Shown here: in pieces, positions 47,798 through 61,051 of the stretch
Layout: the number at the start of each line of letters is the position of its first letter
Position numbering within the stretch: the stretch's first letter is position 1
NCBI RefSeq assembly: GCF_000143415.4
Contig: NW_003314292.1
Span: forward strand, 1,005,666-1,069,665
Source of the DNA: Selaginella moellendorffii
Taxonomy: Eukaryota; Streptophyta; Lycopodiopsida; Selaginellales; Selaginellaceae
Direction: 5' to 3'
Length of the DNA: 64,000 nt
Program-made: the position numbers and the translations under genes
Notes under the pieces: generated by a model
Told to the model about the DNA's origin: nothing
The model's input: only the letters and a program-made list of their open reading frames with translations
The model's database searches: none

Positions 47798-48947
47798 TGT
47801 AAGCCACAAATTTTTCCTTTCCAATTTGCCAGTTTACCTCGTCTATCCGTCCAACACTGCCTTGGCTTTTGCTAAGTTCCCTCGCCAAGGTTCTCGCCTA
47901 TGGTACCAGCTCCTACTTGGTTTCAGCTACTCACTGCACGAGCAACGGAGTGTTAGCCATCCTTCCACGGATTCCCAAATCACTCCCAATCCCCCTCCCC
48001 GGGTTAGACTGGACTTAAGGTTCGGCTACACTCCCCGCAAGCACAAGCAGCCAAGCACACCAAGCTTCCAGGTTCCTAACATCCCTTGGTACCACAAGAC
48101 TTGATCATGGGACCCTCTAAATCCCAAGTCTTGAGTGCAACACTTGCTTCGGGACGCCGGGGCGAAACACCGTGGCCTAGTGGCCCGGTATGGGTACCTC
48201 TCGCCCCCCACTTCCATCCCGAAGGAAGGCCCAAGCCCCTAGGAAGGGCGAGGACCAATGAGCCGCATGGTACTCAAGTGGGGCACCACTCCACATGAGC
48301 CGGGAGCACCGCAATCGGTTTCCCTTTCGGGAGTGGGAGCTGCTCTTGAGTACTTCCTTGGATGGCCCCTCCGGCACCAGCCAAGTCCATGCTCACTCCC
48401 ACCCAAGGCCCCTCGGTCCCAGTCTCAACCTCAAGTCGGTTTGGAAGCCCAACTGGAGAGTCCCTTCAAAACTGGTTCCTGGACCTCACTATCCCTACTA
48501 TACTTTTGGAACCCCCTGCAGCCCCCCCCCCCATGGGAGACGCACGCTTTGGGCTTTCACCCCTTGACCCGTATTAGTATTTGGACTTAGTCTCTGGCTC
48601 GATCTCGGACCCGATTTCGGATCCGACTTCGGATTCGGGTTCGGACTCGATCACGGACTCGATCTCGGACCCGATCTCGGACTCGACCTCGGACTCGACC
48701 TCGGACTCGGTCTCGGACCCGATTTCGGATCTCGGACTCCGTCTCGAACTCGGTCTCGAACTCGGACTCGAACTTGGCCCCCGAGTCGGTCTCGGACTCG
48801 ATTCCGGACTCTATCTCGAACTCGGTCCTAGAGTCGGTCTTGGACTCGATCCTCGACTTGGTCCCATCCGATAAACTCTTTGTCATTTCGGTCAAGCTTT
48901 TTGGGGATCCTTTAGCCTACGACATCTCGGGGAGTCAGTTCCTTACA
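47798..48947 (-). repeat. Element A 5' LTR
   Basis: Right-hand copy in plus coordinates, 1150 bp, carrying the promoter for minus-strand transcription. It has the same minisatellite as the other LTR. Confidence 0.97.
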
Positions 48948-48952
48948 TTCTT

Positions 48953-49075
48953 TAGAAGTTCCACTTATGTTTTTAACTTTCCAAGTTGATGCAAATGTGT
49001 TACATTTGTTAAACTTTTACCTTGGCCACTATCACATTCAACTCCACTTTGGGATTTTTGTATTATATAGAATTA
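48953..49075 (+). mobile_element. AT-decayed D-type LTR, right part
   Basis: Continues the LTR interrupted by element A. It aligns with the end of LTR D at about 52030-52170 (anchors AGTTCCACT, CCACTATCAC, CTCCACTTTGGG) with C-to-T decay. Confidence 0.7.
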
Positions 49076-49689
49076 TGCTGCTACAAAGGAGTAAATTACT
49101 CTATTATGAAAATGAATGAAAAGAAGAAAAACAAAAGAGACAAATGGAAAACCTACAAAAAAAAAGAGATCTAGGCAATGGAAAAGTTATATCTAAATAA
49201 AAAAATGCAAATCTAAACACTCCTCAAGGATTAATGAGAAAATGAAATATAGTCTAAAACTATTAAATTATTTAGTCCAATCTGAATCCTACTATGCTAA
49301 TAATAACATTTAGCATCGTAGTTGTATATCTGAACTTCACAGAAGATAATGATTAATTTATTAATTAAATATTTATAAAAAATTTACTAGTTTTTAATTT
49401 AAATTTTATTTATGAATTAAAATTATACTAATTATTTTATTTAAAACTAATTAAGATACTAAAATAAAATATTATTTATTGTAATTTTACATATAATTTT
49501 TAAAACTAAATATAATTATGAAATATTATATAATAAAGTTTAGGTAGTTATTGTTTTTTAATTAAGAAAAATCACTTTATACATAGTCTAGAATTTACAT
49601 ACATTTAAACACCTTTCTTTACCTATCTAATATAGTAAATTTCTAAAAACTTCTTATTGAATATAAAATGATATTTAATTAATTTGGTG
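49076..49689. other. Extremely AT-rich sequence, nothing recognisable
   Basis: Long A/T runs with few G or C, no open frame of note and no alignable repeat. Probably the end state of decayed repeat DNA. Confidence 0.5.
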
Positions 49690-49850
49690 AAGTGTTAAAG
49701 AGCCACTCTAACTCCCTTAAAAATCAAATAGTCAATGCTCCCAATCTAAGTGTAGGTGGCATTACCTACTTAGATATTTAGTGTGGTTCATCAAAACTTC
49801 ATTCTAGCCAAATAGTTAGAGCACTTAAGGGCAAAAGGTGGGGAGAGTAA
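49690..49850 (-). mobile_element. Inverted fragment of a decayed D-type LTR
   Basis: This is the reverse complement of the stretch at about 40900-41060 (anchors GTCAATGCTCY, AATCTAAGTGT, GGGGAGAGTA). It ends exactly where the 5' LTR of element C begins, so C integrated into it. Confidence 0.65.
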
Positions 49851-52686
49851 TGTAAGGAACCAACTCTCCGAGGTGTTGTAGGCTAAAGGATCCCCAAAAG
49901 CACGACCAAAATGGTAAAGAGTTCATCGGATGGAACCAAGTCTGAGATCGAGTCCAAGACCGACTCTGAGACCGAGTTCAAGATAGAGTCCGGGATCGAG
50001 TCTGAGGCCAACTCTGAGACCGAGTTCGAGACAGAGTCTGAGATCTGAGATGGGGTCCGAGACCGAGTCCAAGATCGGGTCCGAGACCGAGTCCGAGGTT
50101 GAGTCTGAAGTCGAGTCCGAGATCAGGTCTGAGGTCAAGTCCGAGACCGAGTTCGAAGTCGGGTCCAAGATCAAGTCCGAGACTGAGTCTAAGTACTAAT
50201 ACAGGTTGAGGGGTGAAAGCCCAAAGCGTGTGTCTCCCAAGGGGAGGGGGGGGGAGGGGGTTGCAAGGGGGTTCCAAAAGTATAGAAGGGATAGTGAGGT
50301 CTAGGAATCAGTCTTGAAGGAACTCTCCAGTGGTGCTTCCAAACTAATTTGAGGTTGAGACTGGGGCTGAGGGGCCTTGGGTGGGAATGAGCATGGACTC
50401 GGGTGGTGCCAGAGGGGTCACCCAAGGAAGTGCTCAAGAGCAGCTCCCACTCCCGGAAGGGAAACCAACTGTAGTGCTCCTGGCTCATATGTGTAAGCAA
50501 CTAAATTTTCCATTCTACTTTAGTCACTTAACCACACCTTTGACCACTTGGAGGAGTCTTACTCACAACCTCTATAAGTCCTATTTTGGACTTAGGGACT
50601 TGCTAGCCCCAAGAATGGCATCCATGCCATTCAACCATTGCACTTGGTCTAAGTGCTCCACATGTCCGATCCTATGACCGACACCTTAAGGTACCACCGA
50701 CATATCAGCCCATTATGCTAATGCCATACCCATTCACCTTGGTCACATCGGTGGTCTGACACCACCTACATCACAGCCCCGTCTCTCAAAAACTGGGCCA
50801 TCCATCCATGAGTGATCATCCTAGATCCACTCTTTAGCATCCTTAGGATGCTTGCAGGCATGGGGATTAACCTTCCCCAATATGTTTTTTCTAGTCCCTA
50901 TCAAGTCCCTTTCTGCCCATAGCTATGTTCGCCAACACTACCACTGGATCGAGGGCCATAGGCCCAACCACTAAGTCCCATGGTCCTCTAGGACTTCTTC
51001 ACCACCCAATTGTATCTTTGGTCACTACACCAGAGGACTAATCCTTTTCCTTTCCACACTTTGGGCCTTTGGGACAACATCTCGGAACACCGTGGCCCTA
51101 CGCGAGCCTCATGGGTACTCTCCCTGCCTTCCACCTTTGGGTGCTCTAGCCATGGACTTAGAGCGAGGTTCCGTTGAGCCACACCAGGTATCCAAGTAGG
51201 TAATGCCACCCACACTTGGATTGGGAGCATCGACCATTCGATCTCCTGGGGGAACTAGAGCTGGCTTTTGAACACTTCACTAAGCTACCTTATTTGTAAA
51301 TCTGTATTCACTCTAGCTTTGGACTTCCCAATCGTTATTCCATCACCCAACCCCTAGGGACAACCTTCCTGGGACAAACTGGCTTTTCCTGGCCAAATTG
51401 GCTCCATTGGAGTCCTCCCCCTATTATATTTTTGGAGCTCACCAAACCCCCCAAGGTTTGGGAGACGAACGCTTTGGGCTTTCACCCCCTCAGACTCGTA
51501 CTTAGACTTGGACTCGGACTTGAACTTGGACTCCACCTCGGACTCGGACTCAAACTCGGACTCAAACTCGGACTCAAACTCGGACTTGGACTTAGACTCG
51601 GACACGGGCTTAGGCTCGGTCTTGGCCTCGGCCTCAGTCTCGGTCTCAGTCTCGGTCCCGGTCTCGATGTCGATCTCGACTTCAGACTCCATCTCGGACT
51701 CCATCTCAGGTCCATCTCGGGTCCATCTTAGACTCCATCTTGGGTCCATCTCGGACTCCATCTTGGGTCCACTCGGACTCCATCTCGGACTCCATCTCAG
51801 GTCCATCTCAGACTCCATCTCGGACTCCATCTCGGACTCCATCTCGGGTCTATTTTGGACTCCATCTCGGACTCCATCTCGGGTCCATCTTGGACTCCAT
51901 CTCGAGTCCATCTCGAACTCCATCTCGGTCCATCTCGGACTCCATCTCGGGTCCATCTTGGACTCCATCTCGGGTCCCTTTTCTAGAGACTCATTTATTG
52001 CCTACTTTGTGCTTGTTCCTCGAGCCCTTTGTTGGGAGTTCCACTCCCACTCTCAACCTTTCAAATCAGAGCTTTTAATCCAAACATGTTATGTTTGTTT
52101 GGCTTTCGCTTCAGCCACTACCACGTGGCACCCTTTTGGCTCCACTTTGGGGTCTAGGGATTTTGTGTCTCACAATGTGGAGTGGTGCTCCACTTGAGTA
52201 CCTTGCGGCTCATTGGTCCTCACCCTTCCTAGGGGCTTAGGCTTTCCCTTCTGGATGGAAGTGGGGGGGGGTAGAGGAACCCATACCGGGTTGTTAAGCC
52301 ATGGTGTTTTGCCCTGGCGTCCCGAAGCAAGTGTTGCACCTAAGGCTTGGGATTTAGAGGGTCCCATAATTAAGTCTTGTTGTACCAAGGGAGGTTAGGA
52401 ACCTGGAGGCTTGGTGTGCTTGGTTGCTTGTGCTTGCGGGGAGCATAGCCGAACCTTAAGTCTAGTTTAACCCGGGGAGGGAAATTGGGAGAGATTACTG
52501 AATCCGTGGATGGATGGCTAACACTTCGTTGCTCGTGCAGTAAATAGCTGAAACCAAGTAGCACCAAGTAGGAGCTGGTACAATAAGCGGGAACCTTGGT
52601 GAAGGAACTTAGCTAAAGCTAAGGCAGTGTTGGTCAGATAGACGAGGTAAGCTAGTAAATTGGAAAGGAAAAATTTGTGGCTAACA
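49851..52686 (+). repeat. Element C 5' LTR (interrupted)
   Basis: Two parts, 49851-50491 and 52175-52686, separated by insertion D. It carries the minisatellite at 49928-50190 in the opposite orientation to element A. Confidence 0.85.
50492..52174 (+). mobile_element. Insertion D: probable solo LTR of a related second family
   Basis: About 1683 bp beginning TGTAAGCAAC and ending TCTCACA, with no internal coding region. It shares the gross LTR plan (a GGGCTTTCACCCC box, then a CTCGGACTCCAT minisatellite at 51495-51980) but is distinct in most of its length from the A/B/C LTR. It sits within the LTR of element C between GGCTCATATG and ATGTGGAG. A clean 5-bp target duplication is not visible, so exact ends are uncertain. 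Confidence 0.7.
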
Positions 52687-52746
52687 ATTTGGTATCGGAG
52701 CCTTTTCCTCAGTTTTAGCAAAGGATAGAGGCGGATTGTTAGGGGA

Positions 52747-54709
52747 TGACAAAGGCAGGGCGGAAATGAACCAAGGTGGAGACGGAACCTCCTCCAAAGC
52801 TGGAGCCTCCAGTCGAACAAGAGGCTATGGATGAGGAATCCTTGCATGAGGAGTACTCCAGTGAGGAAACTTCCAAACAAAATTCTGGTGGTGAGGTTCG
52901 GTCATCCAAAGCTTGATTGGATGTTTTAGAAGGACAATTGGCACAAACCAATGCCCTGCTGGAGATATTCATACACAAGCTAAAGCGTGACGAGAAGCAG
53001 AAGAAAAAGCAAAAGACTACGGATGCTGGCTGCGCAGAATGTGGGGACCTTTTGGCAGGGACTGAGGCAGAACCAAACAAGGTTGAACAGACTGAAGTGG
53101 AATCAGTCCCTCAGGCAGTTCCCAAGTACAAACCAAAGTCTTCAAGGGAGTGAATGACTATAAGGTGGTGGAAGATTGGTTTTACAATATGGAGGATTAC
53201 TTTCGAGCATTGCAGTTGCCAAGCTGGGAGAAGGTCCCATGTGCAAAACCATACTTGGCAGATAATGCTAAGTCTTGGTGGAAAAAGACAGAGGCCAATG
53301 AAGGACCGGTGGCTACTTGGGAAATGATGAAGGTGAGGATCCGCGTGACTTATGTTCCTTTGAATGCTACTCTGCATCTAAGGGATGAGCTGAGTAGGCT
53401 GAAGCAAACCGGAACCATTCAAAAGTATGTGAATGGGTTTATGGCAAAGAGGATACTTGTCATGGATATGCGTGATATGGATGTGTTCCATGCCTTCATA
53501 TTAGGCTTGCAAATCTGGGCTCACGACGAGGTGATACGTTAGAACCCAACCAACTACAAGGAAGCGTTGGATGTGGCAATCAAGATGCATTTAAATGATA
53601 ACTTGCGAAAGGGGAACATGATGGGGTCGGGGTCCAGGTTTAGCAAAGGGGCCAAACCAAGGGGAACATATAGTAAAAGGAAATTCAAGAGGAGTTTCTC
53701 TAAGAATAAGTCTTCAGGGTTCCAGAAAGGCAAATCCGATGGCTAGCGAGCAAGTACGTGACGGAGTCAAACAAAAAGAGACAAACCCATGGATAAGAAG
53801 GTCAAGTCTGTTAGTAGTGTGGGAAACAATGTATGCTACAACTGCGGTGAAGTGGGACACTTTTCGAGGGAATGTCTCTACCCGAAGAAGGCTAGAGCCA
53901 ATATGGCCATTAATTTGGGTGAAATCCAAACTAAGGTATGTGATCCAGTCCCTAACTCAAAGTTACTCATTACACTAGCAACTTTGGTAGAGAGTTGTTC
54001 GCGACATCTACTAGCCCTCAGAGGAAAACTCGGAGGTAGCTTTGTTAAAATCCTTATTGACACGGGTGCTTCGGATAATTTTGTGGTTGTAGACATAGTT
54101 CGGCAAGCTGAACTAATGGTGTAGTGGTTGGGTGAACCAAGGACGATAGAGTTTGTTCAAGGTAGCCAAAGCACCGATGAGATACTTCGACAAGCGAGAG
54201 TCGAAGTAGGGACATGGAAAGTAGACATGGATTTCACCGTGTTGAACATGGCGGGATTTGACGTAATCTTTGGAATGGATTGGTTCAATCGGTTCGTAGT
54301 AGCCCTACATGAACAAGGGAGGAACCTTGTGGTACTAGCGAATGCCCAGGGAGAACGATCTAGGGTGGAGGCCCAAGATCTAAAGGTAAGGCAATGTAAG
54401 GCCAAAGATTCCTACTTAAACCTGGTGTCCACGAGAGGACAACTCACTAAAGGAACCAAGGTAGCATTTTTGTGCTTACTCTCGGTGAAGAGTGACAAAA
54501 AGACAGGAACAGAAGAAATACTTTTAGTGATCCAGTGGGTGTTAGACCAATTCCAGGATACCATACTAGAGGAGCTATCGATGGGGTTGCCCCCTGCATG
54601 ACCGATAGAGCACAAGATTGAGCTAGTCAAGGGTGCTAAGGTGGTGGTTTGTCCCCCCTATCGTTTGAACGAAAAGGAACTCAAGGAGCTCAAACGCCAA
54701 CTAGAAGAG
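52747..54709 (+). pseudogene. Element C gag to reverse transcriptase, 5' part
   Basis: Degenerate copy of the gag-pol seen in element A. Readable blocks are Gag (about 52800-53540), zinc knuckle [14 protein letters not shown] (about 53836), protease DTGASDNF (about 54060) and the start of reverse transcriptase up to [10 protein letters not shown], where element B is inserted. Stops occur in Gag (for example at about 52914 and 53540) and before the end of protease (54121). Confidence 0.85.
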
Positions 54710-55867
54710 TGTAAGCCACAAATTTTTCCTTTCCAATTTGCCAGCTTACCTCGCTATCCGACCAACTCTGCCTTGGCTTGTGCTAAGTTCCCTCGCCAAA
54801 GTTCTCGCCTATGGTACCAGCTCCTACTTGGTCCTACTTGGTTTCAGCTACTCACTGCACGAGCAACGGAGTGTTAGCCATCCATCTACGGATTCCCAAA
54901 TCTCTCCCAATCCCCCTCCCCGGGTTAGACTAGACTTAAGGTTTGGCTACACTCCCCGCAGGCATAAGCAGCCAAGCACACCAAGCCTCCAGATTCCTAA
55001 CACCCCTTGCTACCACAAGACTTGATCATGGGACCCTCTAAATCCCAAGCCTTGGGTGCAACACTTGCTTCGGGACGTCGGGGAGAAACACCGTGGCCTA
55101 CCGGCCCGGTATGGGTACCTCTACCCTCCCACTTCCATCCTGAAGGGAAGGCCCAAGCCCCTAGGAAGGGCGAGGACCAATGAGCCACAAGGTACTCAAG
55201 TGGGGCACCACTCCACATGAGCCGGGAGCACCGCAGTCGGTTTCCCTTTCGAGAGTGGGAGCTGCTCTTGAGCACTTCCCTAGGTGGCCCCTCTGGCACC
55301 ACTCAAGCCCATGCTCACTCCCACCCAAGGCCCTTCGGCCCCAGTCTCAACCTCAAGTCGGTTTGGAAGCCCCACTGGAGAGTTCCTTCAAGACTGGTTC
55401 CTGGACCTCATTATCCCTACTATACTTTTGGAACCCCCTGCAGCCTCCGCCCCCCCTGGGAGATACACGCTTTGGGCTTTCACCCCTTGAGCTGTATTAG
55501 TATGTGGACTTAGTCTCAGAATTGATCTCGGACTCGATCTCGGACCCGACTTTGGACTCGGTCTCGGACTCGATCTCGGACTCGATCTCGGACTCGATCT
55601 CGAACCCGATCTCGGACTCGACTTCGGACTGGACCTCGGACTCGGTCTCGGACCCGATTTGGATCTCGGACTCCGTCTCAAACTCGGTCTCGATCTCAGT
55701 CTCTGATTCGGCCTCGGCTCGATCCCGGACTCTATCTCGAACTCGGTCTCAGAGTCGGTCTTGGACTCGATCTTCGACTCGGTCCCATTCGATGAACTCT
55801 TTGTCATTTCGGTCAAGCTTTCGGGGATCCTTTAGCCTACGACATCTCGGGGAGTCGGTTCCTTACA
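54710..55867 (-). repeat. Element B 3' LTR
   Basis: Left copy in plus coordinates; begins TGTAAGCC and ends TTCCTTACA. It carries the minisatellite at about 55505-55785. Confidence 0.95.
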
Positions 55868-56221
55868 ACTCCACCACCCATAGAAAAAGTTCGATGCCCA
55901 CATCAAACGTCTCTTTTTATCCTACGACTTGTTGACCATGTCTCCGGGGGCATCCCCCCACTTAGCGGTGTGCCTAAGTTAGCCTCCCCGGCCAAGAGCC
56001 CATGACAACGAAATATAGGTGTCCCTATACCCCTCACCTCACCACGCCCTAGTATGGGGTCGGGACTTGAACCCAGCCTTGCTTTACTAGGGGGTTGGGA
56101 CTCGAACCCAACCTCCGTAGAATACGTCTACGAAGTTGACCTATCCAACCCATGCTAATTAGCTTACCTTCGGCGCGCCTTCGGGTCCCAACATATGCCA
56201 CTTGCTCAACTTTGCAAATTG

Positions 56222-59200
56222 ATGTTTTTAATTGAACTTTGCATAAGTACAGAGAGTTCTGCCTTGCAGAAATTCCTCCACTAGATCTCGCACGTTCGCT
56301 AGGTTCTCCTCTAGTTCCCATGTTGCTTTGCAGTGTGGAAATCCTTCCCACTTCACATGGAACTCTCTCACCTCGCGTCCTTGTCACTTGCTCTTGCGCG
56401 CATTGAGGATGGCCTCGACTTCGTATTCCTCTTCCCCTTGAATAACCTCAGGTAAAGGTCTCACTTGGTCCTTGCGAAGCGGATCCTCAAAGTACGGCTT
56501 GAGTAAGTTCACGTGGAACACTGGGTGCATCTTCCCCATCTCTCGAGGAAGTCGGAGACGGTAAGCCACTTTACCGATTTGTGCCTCAATCTCGTAAGGC
56601 CCCGCGAACCTGCTTAAGGAACTCAAGATCAATTCATTTACAGGAATACATGCATCTTTAGCTTTGGGTCAACTTTCGGCTGATCCCACTTGGTAGTCTG
56701 AGGTTCTTGGTGTTCAGCCACACCTTCTCCCCAGCTTGGAACTCTACATCCCGACGCTTCCGGTTCGCGTATTTGGTTTGCCTTTGTTGAGCCTGTTCCA
56801 AGGAATCCCTCACTAGATTCCAAATGCTGAATCTTTCTGCCGTGAATGCCTCCATTGCGGGCAACTCTCCATGATACTCGGCCACGCCGAGTTCCACAGG
56901 ACCTTTAATAGCTCGCCCATTGATGACTTCCCATGGACTCACCCCGATACTCGAATGTGGTGAGTTGTTATAACACATTTCCGCAAGTCCTAAATAACTT
57001 ACCCAATCGGTTTGGTCTCCCGAGACATAGCATCGCAAATAATCCTCCAGCTGCCTATTCACCCTTTCCGTTTGTCCGTCTGTCAAGAAGTGTTAATGCC
57101 AACAACTTGACTTAATACCCCATACCTGTCTGTGGGTGATAGGCTGTGCTGAATTTCAACTTGGTGCGATACTATTCCAGGAGAGTCCTCTAAAACCTAC
57201 TGGTGAAGATCTTATCTCGATCTGAGATGATCTCTTCCGGTCTTCCCCGCACTTGAACCACTTGTTTGAAGAATAGCTTCGCCACACCTTCCGCATCCAC
57301 CTCCGTTGTGGTGGGTATGAAATGTGCCATTTTCAAAAATCGGTCCACCACCACGAATATCGCATCAAACCCCTCGCTTGGGGGGAGTCCCGTGATGAAG
57401 TCCATCGTAAGACATTTCCACGGACAATCTGGAATTGGGATGCTTTGCAACAAGCCCCCACTAGCCTTAGTCACGGCTTTTACCTGCTGACATTTTGGAC
57501 ATGTCTTTACATAGTCTTGGACATCCTTAGCCATATCTGGCCAATGGTACTTCCTCTTGAGTAAGCCCATTGTCTTGGGCACTCCGCCGTGTCTTGCAAG
57601 AGGTCTGTCATGACACTCTTCTAAGGCTACCTTCCTTAGTTCCCCTTTTGGAACATACACCCTCGTTTGCTTGTAATAGATGAGTCTGTTGCGTTCTGCA
57701 TAGCCCGTTTTCTCTTCTGTTGGCAGCTCACCTCTCTGGTGAGCTTCCCGTGCCTCTAGATTCCTCAGGAACACTTCTTGTGCTAGACCATCGTTCTCAT
57801 ATGCTGCCCGCACATCATTCCAGAAGGTTGCTGTTGCGCTGGATATTGCCAACCTCAAGCTCACTTTTCGACTTAGTGCATCCGCCCCGATGTTGCTCTT
57901 CCCAGGCTTGTACAGAATTTCGCAATCAAACTCGGCCAAGGCATTGGCCCACCGACCTTGTTTCCCTCTCAGGTCGGGCTGTGACAAGAAGTGTTTCGTT
58001 GCCACATTGTCCGTATAAACCTTGAAGTGTCTCCTAAGGTAGTGTCACCACTCCTTGAGCGCCTTGACCACCGCAAATAATTCCTTCTTGTGGGTAGGCC
58101 ACTTCCGTTGAGCCTTGTCCAACTTCTTCGAGAAGAACACTACCGGATGGTTGTCTTGCTTCAAAACTGCGCCTAACACAAAGTCTGAAGCATCCGTTTC
58201 TACCTCAAAGTCCTTACCAAAGTCTGGTAATGCCAATACGGGAGCCTTCCTCAACTTCCCTTTGAGGTGGACGAATGCCGCCTCGCATTCCGCTGTCCAT
58301 ACCATCTTCCCTTTTCTTGTTTGGTCTGTTAAGGGCAGGGCTACTCTCGAATAGTGTCTGATAAACTTTCGATAGTAGTTGCATAGCCCCAAGAATGCCC
58401 TCAACTCGTGTACATTCAATGGTCACTCCCATTCCTAGATCGCTTGGACCTTTTCCGGGTCCACCTTGAGCCCATCCTGGCCCACCACATGCCCGAGAAA
58501 CTTTACCTCTTGTTGAGCAAAGTCACATTTGCTCTCCTTGGTATACAATTTGTGTTCCTTTAGTTTCTCAAACACCTTCACCAAGTGTTCGGCATGCTCC
58601 TTTAGCGTCTCACTATAGATCAGGATGTAGATGACCATGAAGTGATTCAGATAGGGTACAAAGATGTCGTTCATCAGCATTGAAAACATTGCCGGCGCAT
58701 TGCACAGCCTAAAGGGCATCATTAGAAACTCAAAGCTCCCATACCTTGTTCGACAGGTTGTCTTCTCAACATCTTCCTCGGCTACCCTGATCTGGTAGTA
58801 TCCTGACCTTAGGTCAATCCTCGAGAAGTATTTTGCCTTTCCCAACCTATCGAACAGGTCCTCAATCCTGAGGAAAGGGTACTTGTTCTTCTTTGTATAC
58901 TTGTTGAGCAACCGGTAGTCTATGCACATGCGCATAGATCCATCTTTCTTTTTCACAAATAACACCGGCGCCCCATATGGCGATTTGCTCAACCAAACAT
59001 ACACTTTGTCCACCAACTCCTCCAGTTGGCGCTTGAGCTCCTTAAGTTCTTTCTCGTTCAAACAATAGGGGGGACAAACCATCACCTCAGCACCCTCGAC
59101 CAGCTCAATCTTATGTTCTATCGGTCGTGCGGGGGGCAACCCCGCCGGTAACTCCTCCGGCATGGTATCCTGGAATTGGTCCAACACCCATTGGATCACT

Positions 59201-60979
59201 AAAGGTACTTCTTCCGTTCCTGTCTTTTTGTCACTCTTCACCGAAAGTAAGCACAAAAATGCTGCCTTAGTTCCTTTAGTGAGTTGTCCTCTCGTGGACA
59301 CCAAGTTTAAGCAAGATTCTTTGGCCTGGCTTTGCCCTACCTTTAGATCCTGGGCCTCCACCCTGGACCTTCTTCCTTGGGCATTCGCCAGTACCACAAG
59401 GTTTCTACCTTGTCCATGCAGGGCTACCACGAACCGATTGAACCAGTCCATTCCGAAGATCACGTCAAATCCTGCCATGTCTAACACGGTGAAATCCATG
59501 TCCACTTTCCATGTCCCTACTTCGACTCTCGCTTGTCGAAGTACCTCATCGGTGCTTTGGCTACCTTGAATAAACTCTATAGTCCTTGGTTTGCCTAGCC
59601 GCTGCACCGTTAGTCCGGCTTGCCGAACTATGTCTGCAGCCACAAAATTATTCAAAGCACCCGTGTCAATAAGGATCTTAACAAAGCTACCTCCGAGCTT
59701 CCCCCGGAGGGCTAGTAGATGTCCCGAACGACTCTCTACCAAAGTTGCTAGTGTAATGAGTAACTTTGAGTTAGGGACTGGATCACATACCTTAGTTTGG
59801 ACTTCACCCGACTTGATGGCCATATTGGCTTTGGCCTTCTTCGGGTAAGGACATTCCCTTAAAAAGTGTCCCACTTCACCGCAGTTGTAGCATATGTTGT
59901 TTCCCACGCTGCTATACGACTCGACCTTTTTATCCATGGGTTTGTCTCTTTTCGCTTGACTCCCCCACGTACTCGCTCGCTGGCCACTAGATTTGCCTTT
60001 CCGGAACCCCGAGGACTCATTCTTAGAGAAACTCTTCTTGAATTTCCCTCTGCTAAACATTCCCCTTGGTTTGGCCCCTTTGCTAAATGTGGATCCCGAC
60101 CCCGTCGTGTTCCCCTTTCGCAGGTTATCGTTGAAATGCACCTTGATGGCCGCATCCAACGCTTCCTTGTAGTTGGTCGAGTTCCACCGCATCACTTCAC
60201 CGTGAGCCCAGGTTTGAAAACCTGATATGAAGGCATGGAACGCATCCATATCCCCCATGTCCGTGACAAGTATCCTCTTTGCCATAAACCCATTCACATA
60301 CTCCTGAATGGTTCCAGTCTGCTTCAGCCTACTCAGCTCGTCCCTTAGATATGCAGAGTAGCATTCGGAGGAACGTAAATTGCGCGGATCCTCGCCTTTA
60401 TCATTTCCCAAGTGGCCACCGGTCCTTCGTTGGCCTCTGTCTTTTTCCACCAAGACTTGGCATTATCTGCCAAGTATGGTTTTGCACATGGGACTTTCTC
60501 CGAGCTTGGTAATCGCAACGCTCGGAAATAGTCCTCCATATTGTAAAACCAATCCTCCACCACCTTATAGTCATTCACTCCCTTGAAGACCGGTGGGGGC
60601 TTTGGTTTGTACTTGGGAACTGCCTGAGGGACTGATTCCACTTCGGTCTGTTCGACCTTGTCTGGTTTTACCTCAGTCCCTACCGAAGGGTCCGCACCTT
60701 CTGCTCTGCCAGCATCCGCAGTCTTTCGCTTTTTCTTCCGCTTCTCATCACGCTTTAGCTTGCATACGAGAGTCTCCAGTAGGGCATTGGTCTGCACCAA
60801 TTGTCCTTCTAGAACATCCAATCGAGCCTTGGACAACCGAACCTCGCCACCGGACTCCTGCTTGGAAGTTTCCTCACTGGAGTCCTCCTCGTGCAAGGAT
60901 TCCTCATCCATAGCCTCTTGTTCGACCGGAGGCTCTAGCTCTGGCGGAGGTTCCATCTCCGCCTGGGTTCGCTTATGCC
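56222..60979 (-). pseudogene. Element B gag-pol, inactivated
   Basis: Same order as element A. Visible lesions are these. The Gag ATG is ATA (about 60979). There is a frameshift in Gag at about 60345-60355. A 9-bp deletion at about 58630 removes the Ile-Asp-Asp of the reverse-transcriptase YIDD box. Stops lie at about 58435, 58043 and 57188. The donor of integrase intron 2 is changed from GT to CT (about 56661), and a stop precedes the chromodomain (about 56384). Intron 1 (57080-57125) keeps both splice sites. Confidence 0.88.
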
Positions 60980-61051
60980 CTGCCCTTGCTATTTCCCAGC
61001 AATCCGCCTCTATCCTTCATTAGAACTGAGGAAAAGGCTCCGATACCAAAT

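Larger units (their letters stand above)
41415..48947 (-). mobile_element. Element A: near-intact Ty3/gypsy chromovirus LTR retrotransposon
   Basis: 7533 bp. Two LTRs of exactly 1150 bp each (41415-42564 and 47798-48947) start TG and end CA. They are flanked by a perfect 5-bp target duplication TTCTT (41410-41414 and 48948-48952). I noted only two mismatches between the LTRs by eye (C/T at 41448 vs 47831, and A/G near 42364 vs 48747), so insertion is recent. A primer-binding site complementary to initiator tRNA-Met lies just inside the 47798 LTR, fixing the orientation as minus. Order: Gag, zinc knuckle, protease, reverse transcriptase, RNase H, integrase, chromodomain. Confidence 0.97.
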
